From: Plesiocystis pacifica SIR-1
Lineage (GTDB): Bacteria; Myxococcota_A; Polyangia; Nannocystales; Nannocystaceae
Reading direction: 5' to 3'
Assembly (NCBI RefSeq): GCF_000170895.1
Contig: NZ_ABCS01000002.1
Location: 62,001-126,000 of the forward strand
DNA: 64,000 nucleotides
This document shows positions 47,981-55,279 of this stretch, in pieces. A model generated the notes under the pieces. It did not search any database. It saw only the letters and a list, made by a program, of their open reading frames with translations, and had not been told where the DNA came from. The position numbers were made by a program, and so were the translations under genes. The first letter of the stretch is position 1, and each line of letters begins with the position of its first letter.

Positions 47981-48823
47981 GTGATCATGTTCGGCACCGA
48001 CCCTCGGAACCGCTCGAGCCGGGCGCCCACCCGCGGAGACGCCCTGACCGCCGAGGTCGCCAAGGACCGCGGCCGCGTCATCGAGGTCGAAGGCGTCGAC
48101 ATGGCCTTCGAGGACAAGCTGATCTTCGACGCCCTCGACCTGAGCGTGATCGAGGGCGAGGTCCTGGTCATCCTCGGCTTCTCGGGCTGCGGCAAGAGCG
48201 TGCTGCTCAAGCTCATGAGCGGCCTGATGTATCCGGACGAGGGCAGCATCCGCTACCGCGGCGACGAGATCGCCGACATGCGCGAGGCGACCCTCGTCGA
48301 GATGCGCAAGTCGCTGTCCTACGTGTTCCAAAACAACGCCCTGTTCGACTCGCAGAACGTGCTCGAGAACGTGGCCTTTGGCCTGCTCGAGCACACCAAG
48401 ATGGGCGACGAGGAGATCCGCGCGCGGGTCGTCGAGTGCCTGGAGATGGTCGGCCTCGGGGCGGAGATCCTCGACCGCATGCCCGCCGAGCTGTCCGGCG
48501 GCATGCGCAAGCGCGTGGGCCTGGCCCGGGCCGTCGCGACCCGCCCCCGCGTGATCCTCTACGACGATCCCACCGGCGGCCTCGACCCCCAGAGCGTCAC
48601 CCGCATCGGCGACATGATCGAGCGGCTCCAGAGCGAGCTCAAGCTGACCTCGGTCATCGTCACCGGTGACATGAAGATCGCCTTCCGCGTCGCCGACCGC
48701 ATGGCGCTGATCCACGACTACCACGTGGCCCACCTCGGCACGCCCGACTACTTCCGCGAGTGCGATGCGCCGGAGGTCGTCGAGTTCGTCCGCGGCCCCG
48801 AGGGCCAAACGATTCGTTATTAG
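47981..48823 (+). CDS. MlaF-like ABC transporter ATP-binding protein
   Basis: 280 residues. Walker A is GFSGCGKS, the Q-loop VFQNNALFDSQNV, the ABC signature LSGGMRKRVGLARA and Walker B VILYDDPTGGLDP. The DSQNVLENVAF segment and C-terminal CDAPEVVEFVRG resemble MlaF/Mkl ATPases that power phospholipid movement through the MlaE permease. The usual His switch after the D-loop is replaced (VIVTGDMKIAF, where VTHDM is common), which could lower activity. No mlaE or mlaD lies nearby. GTG 47981 follows the ArsR stop by 21 bases; ATG 47987 is an alternative start. Confidence 0.82.
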   Translation: MIMFGTDPRNRSSRAPTRGDALTAEVAKDRGRVIEVEGVDMAFEDKLIFDALDLSVIEGEVLVILGFSGCGKSVLLKLMSGLMYPDEGSIRYRGDEIADMREATLVEMRKSLSYVFQNNALFDSQNVLENVAFGLLEHTKMGDEEIRARVVECLEMVGLGAEILDRMPAELSGGMRKRVGLARAVATRPRVILYDDPTGGLDPQSVTRIGDMIERLQSELKLTSVIVTGDMKIAFRVADRMALIHDYHVAHLGTPDYFRECDAPEVVEFVRGPEGQTIRY

Positions 48824-48903
48824 GCGGTGAACAAACGCCGTACGCTCTCGCTGCAGCGCGCATGGTTGGCCCCTCGGCCCCCGCGAGGTGTTACATAGGC
48901 TCC

Positions 48904-50562
48904 ATGGTCGGCACAAAGCGCGGTGGAGACGATGCTCAGGTCGACGCTCAGGTCCTCATCCAATCGGCCCTGTACACCGGCGACGACCGCCTCGATCGCA
49001 GCTTCGGCGAGATCGCCCGGGGCGGCATGGCGACCATCGAGCTCGCCGTCGATCAGACCCTCGGGCGGCGCATCGCCTTGAAGCTGCTCCACGGCGACCA
49101 CCAACAATCGGGGCTGGCCGTGCGCAGCTTCATCCGCGAGGCGCAGATCACCGGGCAGCTCGACCACCCGAACATCGTCCCCGTCCACGAGCTCGCCCGC
49201 GACGAGGACGGCAAGCTGTTCTTCAGCATGAAGCTGGTCGAGGGGCGGACCTTGCTCGAGCGGATCCGCGACCTGCGGCTGCTCCCCGGTCAGGCTCCGC
49301 CCCGGGACGCCCGCGGTCGCCTGGTCGCCTCGACCATCGAACACGAGGACCTGCTCCGGCTCATCGGCGTGTTCCTCAAGGTCCTCGACGCCGTCGCCTT
49401 CGCCCACGCCCGCGGCGTGGTCCACTGCGACATCAAGCCCGAGAACATCATGGTCGGCGACTTCGGCCAAGTCTACCTGATGGACTGGGGCATCGCCCGG
49501 CTGATCGGCGAGCAGCCCCAGCGAGCCCCCCACGTGGGCTCGCGGGTCGTCCGCGTGCGCAACAACCTGCGCTCGACCGCCGCCTTCGCCAACATGATCA
49601 TCGGCACGCCCAGCTACATGAGCCCCGAGCAAGCCCGGGGCGACCGCGCGAGCATCGACCAGCGCTCGGACATCTTCAGCCTCGGCGCCGTGCTGTTCGA
49701 GATCCTCACCGGGCACCCGCCCTACCAGGGCAGCACCGCCCACGAGGTGGTCGAGGAGGCCGTGGCCTGCCGCTCGATGCTGCTCCCGCACCTGCCCATC
49801 ACCCAGGAGATGCGGCGCATCGTCAGCCTCGCCATGCACCCCGACCCCGCCCAGCGCTACGGCGACGTCGCCGAGCTGCGCGCGGACCTCGAGAGCTTCA
49901 TGCGCGGCGGGGACAACTTCCCGCGCCGGCGCTTCGCCAAGGGCGAGTGGCTGATCCGCGAGGGCGAGGTCGGCGACGCGGCCTACATCTTGGTCCACGG
50001 GCGCTGCGAGGTCAGCCGGCTGATCCACACCGAGGGCAAGGTCGAAGACAAGCGCGACACCCTGCGGATGCTCGGGCCCGGCGACGTGTTCGGCGAGACG
50101 GCGATCCTCGCCTCGAGCCCGCGCACCGCCAGCGTCCGCGCGCTGACCGAGGTCGTCGCCGTGGTCGTCACCGCCGACGCCCTCGAGCGAGAGGTCGACG
50201 CCATGAAGCCGTGGATGGGCTCGTTCATCCGCGCCCTCGCCCGCCGCTTCACCGACGTCGACAACCTCGCCCTCGCCCGCTCGATCAACCCCGCCCAGGA
50301 CCCCGTGCAGATCGCCCACTTGGGGCTGATGACCCTCGGGACCTGGGGCACCCGCGACGCCGAGGGCACCCTGACCATGAGCGTGCTCGAGCTGTGCGGC
50401 CACGTCGCGACCATCTCCGATCAAAACGAGGACCAGGTCCTCAAGGCCCTGCGCCAGTACGCGCAGTTCGACATCGACCTGACCCTCGACGAGATCAGCC
50501 TCGCCCGCGACGCTCGCCGCGGGCTCGTCCGCGAGCTGCGGCCCTACCTCCAGCGCCGCTGA
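48904..50562 (+). CDS. Ser/Thr protein kinase with C-terminal cyclic-nucleotide-binding domain
   Basis: 552 residues. The kinase domain (about 25-340) has GEIARGGMATIELA, Lys in IALKLLHG, catalytic Asp176 in VHCDIKPENIM and DWG instead of DFG (LMDWGIARL), then GTPSYMSPEQARG. A cNMP-binding beta-roll follows (about 345-465): FAKGEWLIREGEVGDAAYIL, FGETAILASSPRTASVRAL. The last 85 residues are helical and could bind a partner. The enzyme is cytosolic and probably responds to a nucleotide or redox signal; targets unknown. TTACAT lies seven bases before ATG 48904. Confidence 0.9.
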   Translation: MVGTKRGGDDAQVDAQVLIQSALYTGDDRLDRSFGEIARGGMATIELAVDQTLGRRIALKLLHGDHQQSGLAVRSFIREAQITGQLDHPNIVPVHELARDEDGKLFFSMKLVEGRTLLERIRDLRLLPGQAPPRDARGRLVASTIEHEDLLRLIGVFLKVLDAVAFAHARGVVHCDIKPENIMVGDFGQVYLMDWGIARLIGEQPQRAPHVGSRVVRVRNNLRSTAAFANMIIGTPSYMSPEQARGDRASIDQRSDIFSLGAVLFEILTGHPPYQGSTAHEVVEEAVACRSMLLPHLPITQEMRRIVSLAMHPDPAQRYGDVAELRADLESFMRGGDNFPRRRFAKGEWLIREGEVGDAAYILVHGRCEVSRLIHTEGKVEDKRDTLRMLGPGDVFGETAILASSPRTASVRALTEVVAVVVTADALEREVDAMKPWMGSFIRALARRFTDVDNLALARSINPAQDPVQIAHLGLMTLGTWGTRDAEGTLTMSVLELCGHVATISDQNEDQVLKALRQYAQFDIDLTLDEISLARDARRGLVRELRPYLQRR

Positions 50563-50590
50563 CCCGCCCCGCGGCCTGACCCACGTGTGT

Positions 50591-50670
50591 CGATCAAGGC
50601 ACACGAAACCCATTGACCAGCGGCCCCAGCGAAGGAGCGGACAGCGACGAAGCGCCCCCGGTCCGAGGCG
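50591..50670. repeat. dispersed intergenic repeat, copy 2 (partial)
   Basis: Shares CAAGGCACACGAAACCCATTG, compared with AAGGCACGA..CCATTG in other copies, and GGAGCGGACAGCGACGAAG followed by CGCCCCCGGTCC. The 3' end departs from the family after GGTCCGAGGCGG. Confidence 0.75.
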
Positions 50671-50702
50671 GCCGTGGGTGGAGCCGAGGGGAGCGCGCTT
50701 CA

Positions 50703-50834
50703 TCCCCGCCAGACAACGCCCCCTCTGGGGGCGACCGCACGCCCCCTCGAAGGCACGAACACCATTGCCCACCAAGCCAAAGCGGAGGAGCGGACAGCGA
50801 CGAAGCGCCCCCGGTCCGAGGCGCCTGCGGGGGT
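50703..50834. repeat. dispersed intergenic repeat, copy 3 (full length)
   Basis: Same ordered blocks as 30525-30636, with a 22-base insertion (CTGGGGGCGACCGCACG...) after ACGCCCCCT. It ends in CCTGCGGGGG just before the stop codon of the convergent carboxypeptidase gene. Confidence 0.85.
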
Positions 50835-50840
50835 ATAAAA

Positions 50841-51980
50841 CTAAAGCTCGTCGATGACGCGGTAGAGGGCGGCCAGGCAGCCCTCCCCGAGCTTGCGGCA
50901 GCGCTCCGGCGACCAGCCCTCCTCGAGATCCGGCGCGTCGGCGTTGTCCTTGAACGGCTGCTCGAGGGTCATCGACAGGCAGCCGAAGTTCTCGCCGATC
51001 CAGTTGGTCGCCATGGTCATGTTGGCCTTACCCGGCGCGGGCACGGGGTAGCCGTGCTCGGTCTGAAAGTCCGGGTTCGCGGCGACCAGCTCGGCCTCAT
51101 AGCGGGCCTGTCGCGCGCTCTCCTCGTCGCCGTAAGACGGCGTGCCCTCGGCCCCGGCGATGAAGTTGTAGGGCAGCGCCTCGTCGCCGTGCACGTCGAG
51201 GGCGAAGTCGACGCCCGTGGCCCGCATCTTCTCGCGGACCAGGAAGACCTCCGGGCTGCGCTCCATCGTCGGCTCGAGCCACTCACGGTTGAGGTTGGCC
51301 CCCGACGCGTTGGTGCGCAGGTGGCCGCGGCGGCTGCCGTCGGGGTTCATGTTGGGCACCACCCAAAACTCCGCCTTGGCCAGCAGCGCCCGCGCCACGG
51401 GGTCGTCGGGATCGAGCAGGCGACCGAGCAAGCCCTCCATCAAGTACTCGGCCATGGTCTCGCCGGGGTGCTGCCGGGCGAACACCCAGCACTGCTTGCG
51501 CCCGCCCGCGGGCGCGTCGCCCTCGCTGATGTGCAGCAGATCCATGTCCTGACCGTCGAGGGTCGCGCCCAGGCGCGAGTACTCGACCCGCGGCGAAGCG
51601 ATGCAGTCCGCGATCAGATCGTGGTGCCGCTCCATCGAGTAGGGCGCAAAATAGGCGTAATAAACGCTGTTCACATCGGGTTCATGGGCAATTTCCAAAA
51701 CACCGTCTTCAAACTTGGTGTTCGGTGCTCGCAGCCAAGTCTCGCGGTCGTAGGAGAAACAGGCCCGGTAGTTCTCCCAGCCCTTGGGGTAGCTGGCCTC
51801 GCCCGCGTTGAGCACTCGCAGACGCAGCGGCACCCCGGCCGCACCGGTCACGCGAAAGTAGAACCACTGGAAGTGGTCAGCCTTCTCGTCCTTGACGATC
51901 TTCAGCTGGAGGTCTTGGGGATCGCTGGCGTCGACGACCTCGATGTTCCCGCCGTCGAAGTTGGTGCTGATGTGGGGCAT
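50841..51980 (-). CDS. cytosolic-carboxypeptidase-like M14 metallopeptidase
   Basis: 379 residues. An N-terminal beta domain (about 1-115; FQWFYFRVTGAAGVPLRL, NYRACFSYDRETWLR) is the pro-domain-like region typical of the CCP/AGBL subgroup of M14. The zinc site is FARQHPGETMAEY (His, Glu) and ALDVHGDE (His); substrate contacts are NLNREW and RTNASG; the catalytic Glu is in MTLEQPFKDN. Animal relatives remove glutamates from tubulin; bacterial targets are unknown. No signal peptide, so cytoplasmic. GAGG lies seven bases before ATG 51980. Confidence 0.88.
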   Translation of the reverse strand: MPHISTNFDGGNIEVVDASDPQDLQLKIVKDEKADHFQWFYFRVTGAAGVPLRLRVLNAGEASYPKGWENYRACFSYDRETWLRAPNTKFEDGVLEIAHEPDVNSVYYAYFAPYSMERHHDLIADCIASPRVEYSRLGATLDGQDMDLLHISEGDAPAGGRKQCWVFARQHPGETMAEYLMEGLLGRLLDPDDPVARALLAKAEFWVVPNMNPDGSRRGHLRTNASGANLNREWLEPTMERSPEVFLVREKMRATGVDFALDVHGDEALPYNFIAGAEGTPSYGDEESARQARYEAELVAANPDFQTEHGYPVPAPGKANMTMATNWIGENFGCLSMTLEQPFKDNADAPDLEEGWSPERCRKLGEGCLAALYRVIDEL

Positions 51981-52253
51981 GCGTCTTCCTCTCTGGCTCT
52001 CGCGTCTGGCCCTCGCGTGGACCGGCCCGTCGGGGCCGGTCGGGGGCTCGCTGAGCGCGCGCACGGTAGCGCGAAAGGGGGGATCTCCGCCCAGCCGAAC
52101 CGCCGGGGTCGCCCTCTCGAGAGCCTTTCCGCGCCCGGAGCAGCGGGTCTGGCACGGCCCTAGCTCAGCAAATTCAGCGTTTTGGTTCGGAGATCGACCT
52201 AGCCCCCTTGCACGCCCCGCGCTCCAGGCCGCACTATCTCGGCCCACGGAGGT
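51981..52253. other. divergent intergenic region
   Basis: This 273-base region separates the carboxypeptidase (minus) from the endopeptidase (plus). Toward the plus gene it has TTGCAC (52208-52213) and TATCTC (52235-52240) but a 21-base spacer. A CTCTCGAGAG palindrome lies near 52117. Nothing else is clear. Confidence 0.4.
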
Positions 52254-53585
52254 ATGGGCCCTTCGAACACCGACAGCGGTCGCCTCGACGACCTCGACGA
52301 CGACGCCGCGAGCCTCGAGCATGAGGACGCGGAGATCGTGGGCGAGTTCGACGAGGACGACGCCGCCGAGCACGCCGACGAGGCGAGCGCTCCCGGCCGC
52401 AGCCCCTCGGTGCTCTCCCTGCTCCTCCTCGTGGCCGGGGCGATCTGGATCGTCGTCGCGCTCCTCAAGCTCGGCGACTCCGACACCCTGAGCGACGTGC
52501 CGCCCGCGGCCGTCAGCGCTGACGCGGCTGACGCGGGCGCGGACGCTGGGGTCGGGAAGCTCGACCCCACAGAAGATCAAGCCTACGGCGAGCTACCGCG
52601 CGTGGACGAGGGGGGCACCCAACCCCCACCTCCAGGCCAGGCTGCCGACGAACCAACGCCACCACAGGCCCCTCCCCAAGCCGACCAGGACGCGCCGCCA
52701 GACGACCCAGAGCGCGCCGTGGTTGATGACGAGGGCAACCCCGAGAGCGAGCGCGGGCCCCCCGAGGGTTCGCTCCTGGCCGGCAAGGTCTGGCCGCGGG
52801 ACTACGCCGCTCCCGAGATCGTCCACTACACGATCAAGCGCGGTGGTTCGATGAAGGTCGTCGCCAATCTCTACAAGATCTATCACCACGAGATCGAAGC
52901 GCTGAACCCGGGCGTGCCCATCGACCGCGAGCTCCCGCCCGCGACGCGGATCGTGGTCTACAAACGCAAGCCTGGACAACGCAGCGAATCTGTGGGTTTC
53001 CCCGGATCTGGCACCCTTTCGGGCGCGATGCCGATGATCGACGGGCCTGGCCGCGAGCTCAAGCACACCCCCTGGAAGGGCTGGGGGACCACGATCACCG
53101 TCGCCACCCTCGACGTGATCCTGCGCGAGTGGGCCCGCCGCTTCCCCGATCGTCAACCCATTCTGGTCGGAAACATGAGCAGTCGCGAGGGCGGCCGACT
53201 CAAGCCTCATAGTTCACACCAGTCCGGCAGGGATGTTGATTTGAGCTATCCGCAGATCTGGGATCGCAAGGAAGAGCTCAACTGGCGGAAGATGGACTCG
53301 CGCAACCTCGACCGCGAGCTGACCTGGTCGCTTCTCGAAATCTTGCTCGAGAGTGGCGCCGTCGAAGTGATCTTCATCGACAGCAAACTTCAGAAACTAC
53401 TCTACGAATACGCCGTTCAAACGGGTCGTTACAAAAAAACCGAGCTCAAAAATTGGATGGAATATCCGAGCCCTCCGGGCACGGGCGACCCGCTCATCCA
53501 ACATGTCCGGGGTCACGACGACCACATCCACGTCCGCTTCAAGTGCACGAGCTCGGAAGGTCGCTGCCAGTCCCGCAGCCGCTAA
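52254..53585 (+). CDS. MepA-like (M74) murein endopeptidase with membrane anchor
   Basis: 443 residues. An acidic cytoplasmic N-terminus, one membrane segment (VLSLLLLVAGAIWIVVALLKL, about residues 52-72) and a Pro/Asp-rich linker precede a LysM-like wall-binding segment (IVHYTIKRGGSMKVVANLYK). The catalytic domain has HSSHQSGRDVDLSY and GHDDHIHVRFKC, the zinc-binding H-x6-D and HxH motifs of penicillin-insensitive murein endopeptidases. It should cleave peptide cross-links in the periplasm. Because the gene uses lower-GC codons toward its 3' end than its neighbours, it may be younger here. Confidence 0.85.
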   Translation: MGPSNTDSGRLDDLDDDAASLEHEDAEIVGEFDEDDAAEHADEASAPGRSPSVLSLLLLVAGAIWIVVALLKLGDSDTLSDVPPAAVSADAADAGADAGVGKLDPTEDQAYGELPRVDEGGTQPPPPGQAADEPTPPQAPPQADQDAPPDDPERAVVDDEGNPESERGPPEGSLLAGKVWPRDYAAPEIVHYTIKRGGSMKVVANLYKIYHHEIEALNPGVPIDRELPPATRIVVYKRKPGQRSESVGFPGSGTLSGAMPMIDGPGRELKHTPWKGWGTTITVATLDVILREWARRFPDRQPILVGNMSSREGGRLKPHSSHQSGRDVDLSYPQIWDRKEELNWRKMDSRNLDRELTWSLLEILLESGAVEVIFIDSKLQKLLYEYAVQTGRYKKTELKNWMEYPSPPGTGDPLIQHVRGHDDHIHVRFKCTSSEGRCQSRSR

Positions 53586-53602
53586 TCGCTCACGAGACTG
53601 GC

Positions 53603-53618
53603 GCGATTGAACAATCGC
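53603..53618. terminator. hairpin between convergent genes
   Basis: GCGATTG (53603-53609) pairs with CAATCGC (53612-53618) across two A. It lies in the 38-base gap between the endopeptidase and vWA genes and could serve both. Confidence 0.45.
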
Positions 53619-53623
53619 CATAA

Positions 53624-55163
53624 TCAGTGGATGTCGTTGTACGCCTTGCTGTGGACCTCGCGGAGACGCTGGGCCGCGCGGGGGCTCGAGGGCCGCGGCG
53701 CGGGGGCGAAGGCCTGCTCGACGGCGCTGCCCCCCGGCAGCGGGCCGCTGGCGACCGGGGCCGTGCGCGGGGCCAAGCTGGCGAGCTCCCCCTCGAGCGC
53801 CGCGAGCTTCTCGGCCTGGGCCTTCAGCTCCGCGTCCTCGAGCTGCTCGGCCTCCGCCAGGGCCCAGTCCACGGCCTCGCGTAGGCTGCGCTTGGCGCCC
53901 TGGGTGTCCCCCGAGCGGGCCTGCGCGAGCACCTGCAAGGTCGCCGCGCTCGTCCGCGCGCGGGCGCCGATGCGCAAGAGCTCAGGCTGCTCCCCGGCCT
54001 CGACCGCGTCGGCGTCGGCCGTGGCCTCGACCGAGAGGAAGTCCCGCTCGAAGCGTTGACCCGTGCCGGTGTACACGTCGGCGAAGCTGAGCTCGAGGTC
54101 GCTGAGCTCGACGGTCGCCCCCTCGCTGTGCGGGCCCACGGCCAGGCGCAGCATGATGTCGTGGGACTGCCCCTCGGACAAGCTGCCGAGCTGAACCTCG
54201 AGCTTGGACCCGCCGGCCCAGGCCGCCGGCCGACCGATGACCTCGAGCAGCTGCACCCCCGGGCCCAGGCCCACGCTCAGGCGCAGGTCGTTGGCCACGG
54301 TGCGCTCGATGTCGAGGACCTCGTCGCGGAACAAGCTGGCCACGGCCTCGGGATCGTCGACGAAGCGGAAGGAGCCGTGGGTCTGCTCGGCCAGGCTCGC
54401 GAGCAGGGTCTCGTCGTACTCGATGCCGTAGCCCAGGGCGGTGATCTGCGTGCCGCGGGCGGCGAGCTGACCCACGGTCGAGGGGATCGTGCTCGCGTCG
54501 TTGGGCACGCCGTCGCCGAGCAGGACCACGCGCTCGAGCACCGTGGGGTCGGGCGCCCCGCTCTGAGCGCCCGTGCTGCCCCCCGCGCCGACGATGTTCT
54601 GGGCGACCTGGAGCTGAGCCAGGGCCTGCTGCAGACCGCCGGCGAGGTCTGTGGTGCCCCAGGCCTGCATGGTCTCGATCTTCGAGCGCGCGGCGGCCCG
54701 GCTGTCCTCGTTGATGACCGTGCTGGGCATGAGCACCTCGGCGCGGCTGTGGAACACGACCAGGGCGAAGCTGTCGCCCTCGGCCAGGCCGTCGACGAGC
54801 TCCATCGCCGCCGCCTTGGCCCCCTCGATGGCGTCGCCCTTCATCGACGCGGAGGTGTCCACGACCAGGACCACGCGCGCGGGCGGCCGGGGAAGGTCGA
54901 GGGCCTCGGGCGCCTGGACTTGGATGCGCGCGAGGATCTCCGTGGACTGACCGGCCAGGACGGCCGTGTGGCTGGTGGTCCACTCCAGCTCGAGGTCCAG
55001 GGGCGCGACGTAGCCGTGGACCTCTCGACGCTCGACTCGCTCGGTGTGGTGCTCGAGATCGAGGGGACCGAGGGGGTCGCCACGATCGTGATCGCAGCTG
55101 CAGCGAGGCCGTCAGGGTGGACAGGAGAAGAAAAGCTTGGGTGCAGCGGCTGAGGCGTTTCAT
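53624..55163 (-). CDS. von Willebrand factor A domain protein, with apparent frameshift after signal peptide
   Basis: The signal peptide starts at ATG 55163 (MKRLSRCTQAFLLLSTLT) but the main body is in another frame. Removing one base from the five-base G run 55072-55076 joins them (...SWRPLGPLDLEHHTERV). The body contains APLDLELEWTTSHTAVLAG, a strand-rich segment, then the vWA domain with MIDAS motif DTSASMKGD, Thr in WGTTDLAGG and Asp in LLGDGVPND. A C-terminal coiled-coil-like part follows. Close in style to bacterial Ca-activated-channel-like vWA proteins, exported, function unknown. The error could be in the sequence. Confidence 0.8.
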
Positions 55164-55279
55164 GGGGCTTGCGGGGGTGCCGAACGGGGGCTCTCGCCCT
55201 CGGCTTACAGCGCGTGGCCGAGGTCGCGGGAAACCAACCAAAGCTGTGTTATCCAGAGCCAGACGTGCTCCCACGCCGC

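Noticed and set aside
53624..55163. vWA gene as a vault-poly-ADP-ribose-polymerase relative
   Set aside because: It has a vWA domain but I see no VIT or PARP domain, and it is 17 kb from the vault gene.
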